NCBI RefSeq assembly: GCF_932274485.2
Contig: NC_065886.2
Span: 32,289,501 to 32,353,500 of the forward strand
Direction: 5' to 3'
Length of the DNA: 64,000 nucleotides
DNA from: Patella vulgata
Lineage: Eukaryota; Mollusca; Gastropoda; Patellidae
In this document: piece by piece, positions 21,378 to 33,019 of the stretch
Numbering within the stretch: the first letter of the stretch is position 1
Layout of the letters: each line of letters starts with the position of its first letter
The notes under the pieces: model-generated
What the model saw: the letters and a program-made list of their open reading frames with translations, nothing else
Database searches by the model: none
What the model was told of the DNA's origin: nothing
Translations under genes and position numbers: made by a program

Positions 21378-24300
21378 TGTGTGTGTGTGAAATAGCTTTA
21401 TTTAACGTCCGCTTCCACCGAAGTGATATCGCAGACAATTACATGTATACATAGTGATAAAATTTACAGTGTGATTAATAGATTAAAACGGATAATTAGT
21501 TTTTTTTTTAGATATATATGTACAAACAATAGATAAAAGGACGATACATGATATATATTGACATGGGAGGGTATCCATGCAAGGACTACCTCTCTTCCAG
21601 TATTCTTGAGATTTTGAATAAGGTCCATAATTTGATGAATTATGTCCTGCCTGTTTCTTGAGGAATCTGATTCGATGGATTTGATGCTGCTTAGAGAGTC
21701 AGACAGGATTACGGCTTTTTGGTGTGTTTGCGTGGCTAGCCATTCTATTGCAGTTTTAATGGCCATCAGTTCTGCGGAGTACACAGAACAGTGTTCTGGT
21801 ATCCTTTTCCTGATGTTTAGCTTTGCTTTGGGTATGTGTATGCCGTACCCTGTTGACCCCTGTGTAGTATTTTTTGATCCATCTGTGTAGATTTTAAGAT
21901 GATCTGTCCATTTGGTGTCTATTAATTCTAATGCTAGTGCTCTAGCTTCTATGGGGTAGTAATTGGATCGCTTTTTTGCCAAGATTGAGTGACGGGTTAG
22001 GTTTTTGTCTGTATGGTTGTTCCTTTTAAATTGTGCTTATTTAAGATATCGTTTGACATCTGCCCAAATGTCATCGGACGAGTGTTTTTCCTAGAGCCTA
22101 TACGTGTAAATTGTTTGAGGCATCTATATGTTGGACATCTTTCCTTTAGTAGTTGTAGTTTGCCCCAGTACTTGAGTGACAGTTCCTCTCGCCTGAGGGC
22201 AAGCGGAAGTTCTCCCATCTCTTGTAATAGGGCACCTATTTTGGTTCCTATGGCTGCTCTTGTTATTAGTCTTAATGCTTTGTTTTGAATTATGTTTAGT
22301 TTGTTTAGTTGTGCATCACTTGCATTGGCATAGGTCAGACATCCGTAGTCGATTACCGAGCGGATGAATGATCTATAGATTAATATAAGTGATATTCTGT
22401 CGGCGCCCCATTGTGTCCCTCTGATGTATTTCATCATGTTGAGTGTTTTAGATGTTCGACTAACTACGCCATCAATATGAGGCTTCCAAGATAGTTTCGA
22501 ATTCAATTTTTAACCCGTTAAAATTTAAATCAATTTCCCTGTTATTGTCAGTTGGATGAAACAGTATTGCTACCGTTTTCCTTTCTGAAATTTTTAAACC
22601 CCAGTCATTTGCCCACTTTGAAACTTGTTTTAGGGTGTATTGAAGAGATTTTTTGATTATGCCTAAGTTGTTCGACGCTTTCCAGAACGAGCTGTCGTCA
22701 GCAAATAGCGCGGATTCTGTGCCATTCCCTACGTAACTAATAAGATCATTTATCATTATATTAAAGAGTATTGGGCTGATAACGGATCCTTGCGGTGTTC
22801 CATTTTCCATTTTGAATTTGTCACTTAAGCAATTACCTACGCGTACTCTGATATGCATATCGTTAAGAAAGGCTTCTATCCACTTGTACATTCGGCCTTT
22901 GATTTTTGCATTATGGAGTTTGTGTAAAAGACCATCCACCCCTACAAGGTCAAAGGCCTTTGTTAAGTCGACAAAGATTGCACAAAGGTATCGTTTGGCT
23001 GTGAATGCTCTGGAGATGTCATGTTGTAATCTAATTATATGGTCTGCTGTTGACCTATCGGAGCGATAGCCGCTTTGCTGATTTGTGAAGATGTTGTTGC
23101 TTTCACAGTGAAATTTCAGTCTATTTGTGATTATTGTTCTAGTGTTTTGCATAGAGTAGGTGTGAGACTTACTGGACGATATGACGTTGTTTCATTTTTA
23201 TCTTTATTGGGTTTATGTAGTGGAACGACTGAGGCAGTTTTTCATTCTTGTGGTGTTTTTCTTTTAGACCATGAGAGATTAACGACATCAAGGACTAACG
23301 ATAGTGCTTTCTCGGGTAGATTTTATAGCATTGTGTATTCCACACAGTCAAGACCTTCTGCGCTGTCGGATTTAGCCCGCAATGCTTTTTTCAACTCATC
23401 TATATTAATGGGACTATTTAAATCTGATTCGTTATCTGCATCCTCGAGCACTATTAGGGGTTGATTTTTTAGGAATGAATTTTTAATAACCTTGAATGTT
23501 TTATTATGTTGGCTGTTGCTAGAGCCGTCTGCATAAGTCTGTCCTAACAAGTTTGCTTTGTGCGTGTTATTTAATGCTGTTTCGTTTTTATATTTTAATA
23601 GAAGTATGTTATGTCTTACTTTTTTACCGGTGATTCCTGATATTTTGTTCCATACTGTCTTTATATTTGTTCGATCATTGAGGGAGCTACAAAAATTTTG
23701 TCAGTTTTCTTCCTTGGCCTTTTTGATTTCTGTCTCTGCGGAAAGTTTAGCTTCAAGGTAGTCAGTTCTAGTCTCCTCATTCGGCCTACGTTTGTATTTT
23801 CGTAGCGCCGATTTTCGGATGTTGACTAGAGTTTATAGATTATCTGACCACCAAGGTTTGGGGATTTCCTGTTAGTTTCTTTTGTTCGGGGAATAGATTG
23901 CTCTGCTGAGCTTATTATAGCCGTAGTTAGATTATTTGAAAATGTGTCTATATTGTCATGTCTTATTGACTCAAAATCCCAGCGATTGCACAAGTTTTTA
24001 TATAGTTCCCAGTTTGCCTTATCCATTTTCCATTTAGCCTGACATTTGGTGTTTTCTGTTTTAGTATTGCAAGATATGGAGATATGGATTGCTACGTGGT
24101 CACTTCCTAAAGTTTCGTTACCCATTTCCCAGTTGCAATGGGGGTATAGTTTTGTTGATACTAATGCCAGATCTATGTGGGTTCCTTGTTTACTATTTTT
24201 CCCGACGAAAGTTGGTTCGCTATTATTGTCACTGAGTAGTAGAAAACAGCTGTCTTTTATATACTCGTACAGTTTGTTCCCGTCTTTGTGGCTTGTTGGT

Positions 24301-24459
24301 GAATTCCATGCCGTGTTGTGGTCGTTGAAGTCCCCACATATAATTAGATTGTCTACCGGAATTTGTTTTAAAATCCTATCGTAATCTGTACTTTTTAATT
24401 TATTGACTGGTGGGTTGTAAACGTTTGTTATGGTTAGAGATTGATTATTTCCTATAACA
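21378..24459 (-). mobile_element. I-like LINE (endonuclease, RT, RNase H), 5'-truncated
   Basis: Minus strand, in order: endonuclease C-terminal part (LGSDHVAIHISIS, 23826-24459), reverse transcriptase (22000-23152: GYRSDRSTADHI, FVDLTKAFD, NGTPQGSVISPILFN, FADDSS) and RNase H (21550-21982: IYTDGSKN, SAELMAIKTAIEWL, ILSDSLS, WIPSHV). The RNase H ends abnormally just after the catalytic His. RT lies in two overlapping frames, so at least one frameshift is present. The 3' end is a CA run. The target duplication is ATCTACCG (21370-21377) and ATCTATCG (24460-24467). It lies antisense in intron 2 of pseudogene F; genes A and E show the empty site. The RNase H points to the I group of LINEs. Confidence 0.8.
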
Positions 24460-24545
24460 ATCTATCGTTCAGCTCGGTAGGTTTTGTAATAAAAGCATGC
24501 ATTCCGGTTACCACGTTAATTGACATATTAAACCTATATTTATCT

Positions 24546-24835
24546 GTTATATTGCAATAAAGACATGGCCAAACCAATGTATATTACAATAAAGCCATGA
24601 CTAAACTAATATACATTGCAATAAAGCCATGGTTAAGCCATATTAAACCAATGTATACTACAATAAAGCCATGGACAAGCCAATGTATATTACAATAAAG
24701 TCATGTATATTACTTTAAAGCCATGGCGAAACCAATGTATATTACTATAAAGCCTTGGTCAAACAAATGTATATTACTGTAAACTCATGATCAAATTAAC
24801 ATGTATTACTTATAAAGCCAATGTGTATTACTTTA
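24546..24835 (+). repeat. Intronic minisatellite in gene F
   Basis: About eight units of the 32-bp repeat, resuming right after the LINE. Confidence 0.75.
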
Positions 24836-25064
24836 AACTTGATTGTAAGTCATATCAAAACATGCTGAATGCGATATTAAAACATGCCGAATGTTAAGGA
24901 TATCAAAATACGCTCAATCATTAATGTAATTAATAATTCCTTGATTGGGAAGAAGTTGGCTGTGATATCACCTTCGGCATGGCAGAGAATGTTATGCGTC
25001 ATGTAGTAAATGTAATATCCAACCAAATGTAGTATTTAATTTGTGTCTGGCATTTGATATTTTC

Positions 25065-25647
25065 AAATGAAGTGAAGTAAGAGGGGGCCACGGTTAGACG
25101 GGCTCGGCATCTAAACACTAAACTACATAGGGGATTTTTACCAAACTGGCAGGATAGTGAAGTAAGGGAGAGTCACGATCAGACGGACTCGGCATCTAAA
25201 CACTATTCCGGCAAAAAATAGACATCAAACCTACAGAGTGGGTAAGGGGAGGTCATGATAAGACGGGTCTGGCACCTAAACACAAATCCCACAAAGATGA
25301 CATCTACTAAACTAGCAGGATAGTGGAGTAAGGGGAGTTACGGTCAGACGGACTAGGGACCTAAACATTATTCCGCAAAAGAAACAGATACCAAACCCAT
25401 AGAGTGGGATTGTGGAGTAAGGGGAGGTCACAATAAGACGGGCCTGGCACCTAAACACTAATCCCACAACGAAGACATCTACCAATCCAGAAGCAGAAGA
25501 AAACATCTACCAAACGATATGTTTTTTACTAAATAAAGGGAAGAACTTCCCACAAAACCCAATCCATGGCCTAAGGCCGAAAATGGAAAGATTGCAAAAT
25601 CATATTCTAAAAACAGGAAGCAGCTTCGGCTAGGATACTACTACTAC
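25065..25647. mobile_element. Unclassified 583-bp insertion made of roughly 100-bp repeats, 11-bp target duplication
   Basis: TTGATATTTTC flanks it on both sides (25054-25064, 25648-25658), duplicating the polypyrimidine tract of the exon-3 acceptor. Inside are four to five degenerate units with TAAGGGGAGGTCA, AGACGGGCTCGGCATCTAAA and ATCCCACAA. It ends in repeated TAC. Genes A and E have the empty site. No coding capacity and no family I recognise. Confidence 0.7.
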
Positions 25648-25767
25648 TTGATATTTTCAGGCCTCGCTCTTGGAGCCCCATCAGCTACCTGTACTGACAA
25701 TGACTTGTGTGAACATGGCGGAACACCAGGATGTCAACACGGTCCTTGTCACTGTAATCATCATTAA

Positions 25768-28682
25768 ACATAAACTCTATAAAACTTGTATGCTGTTGTT
25801 CAGATTTTCAGCTGCATACTTTATTTGACTGCTCTCAAGTCATACGGTCCCGCTATTACTCGTATTTGACCAACATATTCGTATATCTACAATATGAGTA
25901 CGACAAGCACTCTGCATACTGCGTTTGTAAACCACGAAATTCCCCTTATTAGAAAGTTTTAACTATAGTCTATTGCATATAAACGTTAAAAAAAATCAGC
26001 TCAAGGTAACTGATAAATACAGACAACCTCTCTCTCTAAGTGATGCGCACGCGTACAAATGTTAAATTCAATCGTTAATTGTACGTACGTAAAAAAAAAA
26101 CGAAGAATGCCGACTGCGGAAATTAAGAATTCGTTTTTCAGGGCAAAATTTGAAACTTTGATGTGACCAAGAAACATAACTCTTTTTGATGAAAAAATCT
26201 ACCGCTGTAACGCTACTTGGGCGATCAACTTTTCCATATATTAGAAAGTCCCATTCAAATGTTTAAATCACACAAATATCCAACTTAGCAATAGTTTAAT
26301 TGTTCATGAATGATGATTTTAATGGTAAGTCTTATCATATTTGTTAAAATAAGCCCCAAATTAAGCTCATTTATTTGATTTTTGTTCTGTGCATGAACCT
26401 CTCTATCAACAGATAAATGTCCGACCGTCTGAACATGGCTTTGGATATTTAGAAATTATGTATATGATATGTAGATTTTTTTCTAATTATTTGTTGAATC
26501 CAGACATTTTTTCACCATACATAACAGTGACAATAACAACTAGAACCAACTAAATAGAAAATAATGTAGGAATTTATACTTTTATTTTTCTGCAAATAAA
26601 ACCGTCTTTTACCAAGCGTGTCTGGAAGCAGATTGCTGTAATAAAATCAGAAATCAACCTGTGTTTAGATTTCTTCACTTTGCAGACGTCAGTCATAACA
26701 GTCATGGCTTCTGTCAATAATATATAGGTCTTGGGCTTGATCCCGGTGTTCGCCAAGTCAGTGATTCGTGAGTTTCCAATCTGCATCATGTCTTCCTGCT
26801 AGCCATGCAAAATAGAGGGGAGATGAATTTATATAAGCTCCGGCTTGTTTTCAGTTCGACCAACCTCAGTCTATGTCACCACACATTCTGATATAAAACG
26901 CACTCGTTAAACCTTTTTGTCATCCAGCCCCCCCCCCCCTCACCCACCCCGTAACTGGAAATAAACATTTTGACCACTATATACAAAGTTACAATAACCA
27001 CCGTGTGACGTTTTAATAGCTCGTGTAAAAACATTGGCTGTTAAATTATCCATTAGATGATATAAAATAGAGTTATGCGCCCTTGATTTAAGCGACAAAT
27101 GCGCAGGAAATCCACATAAAATTCTATCATTTGGTTTTTATCCGTAGATAATCGATAAAAGTAGAATTAAATGAGAACCTTGTTGCACCCAATATCTCAA
27201 TCAAATAATTCGTGTAAGAATTTTAACTCCACAGAAATACATGTGAATGAAATTAGGATCACGTCCCCGTGAATGTAATGCGTGACTCTAGACCGATCGA
27301 CACCGCTTTTAGTCTAAATTTTGTTTGAATTCTTAAAGATTTGAATAAAACTTTGATCTAGGGAAACGTGTTCGTGCAAAGTAAGGGGATCATAGAGTGG
27401 TATGAGACCAAAGATATTGTGGAGGTGCAGTTCTTTTTAAATGTCGGAATAATAAAGCTCCTCGCTTTATATGCGACTGATGTTTGAGCTGAACACGTTT
27501 AATTACCGATGCAATTGTCGTAATTCGACGTAGCAAACAAAAAGATGGCGTCTTTTAAGTGGGGAAAATCTGTTTTATGCTTCACAGCTAATTGACGCCA
27601 ACTTCCAGATAATTGAATGCTAGAAAGGAAAATAAGAACAACATCAAAGTCGACCTGAGTATGAGGAATAATCGTCTGAATAAGACAACAAGTTGAAGAA
27701 TCTTTTTCATCGTATGAAATGTGTATTATAGCTGGTTGAACAAACTGTGTCTGCTTGTCTTTTGTCTGAATCCATGTTTCTTTGATTGCCGTCTGCAAAG
27801 TGAAAAAATCTAAATATAGGTTGATGTCTGATTTTATTGGCAATCTGTTTCCAGGCATGCCTGGTAAAAGACGGTTTTAATTACTGAGAAAATAAAAGAA
27901 AAATTATAAATTCCTTACTTATTTTCTACTTAGGTGGTTCAAGTTGATATTGTAGCTGATATGGGCGATGTAAAAGTGTCTAAATTCTAATACCAGTAAT
28001 AAGTGGACCGTTTATAATTACATAGTAATTTCAGAATAACTAAAGCCATGTTCAGACGGTCGGACGTGTATCTGGTGATATCCAAATTTGCTGTTCAAAT
28101 ATCGGCAACAACTTGACCGCGTATAATTACAACAAATGCTACATTATATTTGGAGGGGTGGGGGTATCCGAATGCTTAGCGGGTCACGTTTTATCATAAG
28201 GTCTGTGATTGAGTCAATTGGGGTGGTTTCGATTCCCCAGTTGTACGTAACAAGGAGTAGGGTCGCCTGTCCAACCTCGTGGTCCTTAGGTTTCCTTCCA
28301 CTGATAAAGACCCCTACGCTTAAGCGAATTATTGACATAAAATTGAATCATATGTCAGTCCCGAAATGACCTAGTTTGTGTCGAGTGGGGGTTAAACCCC
28401 GTTTCTCTCTCACATCATATTTAATAATTTCGGAATACCTAAAGCCCAGTTCAGACGTTCGGAAATGTATCTTGTGATATCCAAATTTGTTGGTTATATA
28501 TCGGTAATTACGGGACCGTGTCTATTGTATAATGACAACAAGTTCTACATGATACATGTATACAATAATTGCTGAATATCTGGCGTTATATATTTATGTA
28601 CAAGTGCAATTCTTGTATATTTCCCTGTATTCTCGCTGTTGAATAAATGAAAACAGGTATCTGGTGATGGCTAATATTTCTA
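25768..28682. repeat. Spacer block S3 downstream of gene F
   Basis: Third copy of the spacer. It carries an insert of about 520 bp at 25880-26400 that S1 and S2 lack and that I cannot classify, a poly-C run at 26929, and a SINE at 28152-28411. It is cut at about 28682 by the transposon stack; homology to S1 resumes at about 32790-32934 and 41086-41242. Confidence 0.65.
28152..28411 (+). repeat. SINE (family 2 relative) in spacer S3 with target duplication
   Basis: B-box-like GGTTTCGATTCCCC near 28227, then GTCGCCTGTCCAACCTCGTG, CCCGAAATGACCTAGTTTGTG and a GGGTTAAACCCCG end. ACATTATATTT (28141-28151) and ACATCATATTT (28412-28422) flank it; S1 has the empty site. A relative lies at 56092-56310. 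Confidence 0.65.
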
Positions 28683-29669
28683 TCTAAGAAAGCAAAAGAA
28701 ACGTCAGGTTGGTATGTTACTCTGAATAGACGCATTGAATAAAACTTGCCAAATGTGTTTATTGTATATTTGTGAGCACGTCTCCAGCTTTACCTGAGCA
28801 ATAAGGCTCCTTGCCAAACCTGGGAAAAGTTCTCAAAAACGCAACCTGACTTCTAAGATGGTTATGTGTTCTCCACGATGTTCATGTAACTCATGCTGCA
28901 TGTGCTGTTCACCGGGACCAGCCCTATAAAATCCCCACCCATACCTGTTTTAATCATTCACACTACAACGTCGGCAACATGCCACGACAAAACCACCCAA
29001 ATACCACTCCAATATCATCACATACTACCCAATACTACAATATAATGGTGTCAAATGAGCATATTACTTGATTGTTTTCAAAATATAGGGAGATATCGTG
29101 GGAAATGTACTTCAAATGTGATTACCGATGTCTGGCTGTTCCATTTGCCCCCCCCCCCACCATACCACCCAAATCAAGCAAATAATAACCCAATACTACC
29201 AAATACTTATCAAATACTACCCAATATTATAAAATACAAACCTAATATCGTCAATTAGCAGAACATCAGTATAATAATTGCAAGGAATATTCGATAATTT
29301 ACAGACAATTGAAATATTTACGCAGTTATCTCCCTTTGCAACCAACAAATAGATTTTAGATTGCTACTCAGATTAATCATCTTGTTGGGCTTTGCAGTTT
29401 GTTTGCAAAACGACGAAGTTAAAATAAGGAAAACAGGTTATTATAGATTCCTCCGCTATAGTGTATTCATACAATATAAAAGCATATCAATATATAAAAT
29501 AAAATAAAATATAAAGAGATTTAAAAGAAGTTAAAGATTTAAAATTACATTAAAATAAAATCAGTTTACAAAATAAACATCCAAATAAAAGAGTATTTTA
29601 GAGGTTGATTTAAAAATGTTCATTTAACGGTCTCGTGGCCTACTCAAACGTCTTCTTTCTTATTATATA

Positions 29670-30359
29670 CACTTCAAAAAAAGTAGGGGATATTCAGAAA
29701 CAATACAAAACTGCGGAAGTGCATTGCTATTTTTATTAGAGGTAACCAGTGTATGTTAATAACAGGCCAATTTCCTACACATGAACATAAATATTTTATA
29801 TGAGCGGCTTATCTGACGGCCCCATACACCGTCAAAAGTGAAAATGGACGTTTTTGATTTTTGTCTTAATAATGAGTAATTGCTCCACCAATCCTCAGAC
29901 ATTCAGCAATTAGTCGTGGCATGCTCCTAACCAACCGTCCAATCACGATTTGGGGCAATCCGACCCACTCCTCTTGCAGTGCCACGGCCAATTCTTGCAG
30001 TGTTGTCGGCTGACGTTGACGAACACGTCTCCCGATCAAATTAAAAGTAACACACTAAAGCAAAGATACGCTAAACAGTAAATCTTATGCACGAACCGAT
30101 TGGAAAGCAAACATGGATAGATAAACCAGCACGAGGCAGTTTTCATCAACCCGTCCTTGAAGTGTCAAATTTGACAATAAACCCCTCCCACGTGTATGGC
30201 GCTATTGCGTGTCGCATGTGCAGCTCAGTGGTTCTGTTGGGGCGATAAGTTCTTCTGTGAACATACTCTCAAAGTATGTCAAGTGTCCATGACTATTTAT
30301 CATATCACCACCTGCATAGGTATTTGCATTTCAATATCCCCTACCTTTTTTTTGAAGAG
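29670..30359 (-). mobile_element. Non-autonomous Tc1-type element carrying a transposase C-terminal stub
   Basis: Ends are CACTTCAAAAAAAGTAGGGG and its inverse (CCCCTACC...TTGAAGAG) with TA duplications. Minus-strand translation around 29880-30030 resembles a Tc1 C terminus (LQELAVALQEEWV, IGRLVRSM). A second copy, in the opposite sense, starts at 43349. Confidence 0.7.
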
Positions 30360-31189
30360 TATACTATAATTATTTCTTCATCCTGGTGATTTTAGTATGA
30401 TAACACGCTGTCTACAAGTGCACGCGGTCCTGTAAAAAATCATTTGGGTATAATATGTCAGGAAAGCACACGAATTTATCTTTATCTGTCTTTTAATGAC
30501 TTATTAACGCGTCTCATTTGTCTTTTAAATGATTCCGGTTCCAAACCAGGCGACTTTGAAAAAACCCTCTTGTCAAAATTTCACCGATTCTTCGAATATT
30601 GTCACTATTGAACAAATTCTAAGTATTCTACTGTATATAATCCACAGGTGGCGATGTCGCGGCGATGTCATTACCACCTGAATGAATAGACACGGTCACC
30701 GGTTTCTTTCCACATATACATATGCTTATATTTTTTTTTTCATGTCAACGATTAAGTTATTGCATATATACTTAATGTACGATGTTTTATTTTAAAATTA
30801 ACGCAATTGCACATGTTTATTACAATGCACATGTTTATTACAAATGTGTAATGCTCTACTCGTATACATTCCACCTGACTTAACGATTAATCAACGGGGT
30901 TAAGATTGTTGATTGGGTAATCAAGTTCTGGTTTATTTATATTATCAAAGGAACTGACAGAGATGTAACAGACCGCAAATGATAATTTTGATGAACTGAG
31001 AGGTGTCGCGTCGAGAATTACACACTGGAAAGAAATATGTGCTATTTCGTTAATTTTAAAATAAAAAGATCGTGCAGAAAGTAAATACGCAACAACTGAA
31101 TAGTTGATATGAAAAAATGAATATAAACAATATGCAATTGTTTTTGTTAAAGTATTAATTTTAAAATAAATACAAACACTCGACATTAA

Positions 31190-31330
31190 CTAGGTAATTT
31201 CGGGACTAACATATAGTTCAATATTACTTCATCAACTCGCTTTCGCGAACGGGTGTTTAACCGTCAGATGAAACCTGGGGAGCCGAGAAAACCCACCTTG
31301 TTTGACAGACGACTCTATCAATTGGTAAGG
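31190..31330 (-). repeat. SINE family 2 fragment
   Basis: CTAGGTAATTTCGGGACTAAC and AACATATAGTTCAATATTAC match the tail of family-2 SINEs, followed by a shortened body. Confidence 0.45.
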
Positions 31331-33019
31331 GATAGATGGGTCATTTAGGGAATAAAATATGGTATATTGTCATACTTGTTTTTTTTTATTTTAATTTTGT
31401 CGTCTTGGAAACCAACTACAGAGCCAAAGAAGATGATTAAACCGAGTAGCAATCTAAAATCTATTTACCGGTTGTAAAGGGGATAACTGGGTAAACATTT
31501 CAATTTTCTGTAACATATCGAATATTCGTTGCAGTAATTATACTAATGTGCTGTTATTTGACAATATTAGGTTGTTATTTGATCATATTGGGTAGTATTT
31601 TGTAGTATTGGGTTATTATTGGCTTGTTTGTTGTTGTATAGGGAGGCAAATGGAACAGCCAGACATCGGTATTGCATTTGAAGTACATTTCTCGCGATAT
31701 AACTCTATATTTTTGAAAATAATCAAATGATATGTCTATTTTGCATCATTATGTTGTAGCATTGGGTAGTATGTGGTGATATTGGGGTGGTATTGGGTAG
31801 TATTGGGTAAATCGTCCTGCCCAAGCCGTTGCCAATCACTTCCAGGTCAATGTTTGGACCATCTACAGGCTCCAGCAACGCTTTCGGGCCACCAAGGGTT
31901 ACCACAATTCGACAAGACAACCATGTTGTGCGACAGCACGTGCAGAATCCCTTCACGCAGGCATCTGAGACAGCACGTCAGACAGTGGGAACACACGGAA
32001 GAGCCATCATTACCGATACAGTGCGCCGACGTCTCACCAGAGAGAACATCCATTTCCGTAGACCTTACCGTGGACCGATCCTCACCCCTCGCCATCGACG
32101 TGAACGTCTACAGTTTGCCCAACAACACCAGAACAGGCGACACAGGCAATAGAGAACTGTTCAATTCACAGATGAGAGTCGGTATTGCGTATCAACTGCA
32201 GATGGCAGGACAAGAATATGGCGTCGACGTGGCCAGCGTTATTCTGGCCAATGTGTCATGGAACGAGACTCATGGGGAGGTCCAAGCATAATGGTTTGGG
32301 GTGGAATCCGCCAGAACCAGTGAGTGGGTCCTGTGGTGTTCCAAAATCTTGTGGTGTTCCAGGGAGTGGAGGCGGCATCACAGCAGTGCGCTACATCGAT
32401 CAAGCTCTCAAACCCCACGTCATACCACATTTCGCACAACATTTTCCAGCATGACAACGCCCGTGCCCAGAGTTACACGGAACTTTCTACAGCAGAACGG
32501 TGTCAACGTTATGCACTGGCTAGCCCTTAGTCTGGACTTAAACCCGATTGAACATCTTTGGGGTAAAATTCAGAGGAGACTTAATAACGTCGTACCGAGA
32601 CGAAAAACAGACTCTAAACCTTCTCGTAAATGTCTTGGAAGTGTGATGAATTAATCACTAATGTGTCAACATACTGTTCACAAAAAATTCCTTTGATCCA
32701 TCGAGTAAGTCGTTTTCTAGAATGATTTGATTAAAGTGCCTCTCTGATTTTGATATCGTACTGACGATATTTTTGCTGTTTAGCATTTATTCTTTGGTTA
32801 GCAAATAATCAACATGAATTTCAGCACACAATTAATGTAACAAATATTGGTATAACCGCATAATGGTAAATAAGCTCCAATTTGAATATGGAAATTGATA
32901 TTAACTTGTGTCTCTAAATACAGGCAAATACGGTATAATAATAATAATAATCGTGTTCTATAGCGCTGAACATTCAGTCAGTCTGACTGCTCTGTGGCGC
33001 TTTAAAATGTAGATATGAT

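Larger units (their letters stand above)
20707..25767 (+). pseudogene. Gene F: decayed two-module copy with transposon-filled intron
   Basis: Only the last 20 nt of exon 1 remain (20707-20726). Exon 2 (about 20960-21057) has lost its acceptor and 5' part, its final cysteine is tyrosine (GAATATAGA) and its donor reads GA instead of GT. Exon 3 (25661-25767, 107 nt) is open and ends HCNHH, but relative to gene A it lacks four codons (SSCQ), leaving five cysteines; pseudogene E shares that shorter form. Intron 2 was enlarged by a LINE and a 583-bp insertion. AATAAA is not present in perfect form right after the stop (ACATAAAC is). Confidence 0.75.
28995..31805. mobile_element. Element with about 430-bp inverted-repeat ends inserted in the Tc1-like transposase
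   Basis: The left arm 28995-29420 and right arm 31390-31805 are inverted copies, with subterminal direct repeats of ACCCAATACTA, a shared poly-C tract and CCGATGTCTGGCTGTTCCATTTG. The ends abut transposase codons on both sides. Between the arms lie a Tc1-type MITE (29670-30359), AT-rich DNA (30360-31190) and a SINE piece (31190-31330). No transposase of its own is visible; the 99-aa minus ORF at 30887-31186 is not recognised. Family unknown. Confidence 0.6.
28683..32790 (+). mobile_element. Tc1/mariner-like DNA transposon, broken, with nested elements
   Basis: Inserted in spacer S3: flanks GGCTAATATTTCTA and TTCTTTGGTTAGC are adjacent in S1. Imperfect inverted ends share AGCAAAAGAAACGTCAG and a similar reverse on the right. 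The transposase begins MPRQN at 28980 and resumes at about 31815, with a helix-turn-helix region (31850-32150: TIYRLQQRF, RRRLTRENIHFRRPY, ILTPRHRRERLQFAQQH), a first Asp in FTDESRYCVS, a second in FQHDNARAQ and the Glu in LDLNPIEHLW (DDE triad). It has stops and frame changes and lacks a good C terminus, so it is inactive. The interruption at 28995-31805 is another element. Confidence 0.75.

Noticed and set aside
31773-32291. 172-aa plus-strand ORF
   Set aside because: Out-of-frame shadow of the Tc1-like transposase; the real motifs (FTDESRYCVS, LDLNPIEHLW) are in other frames.
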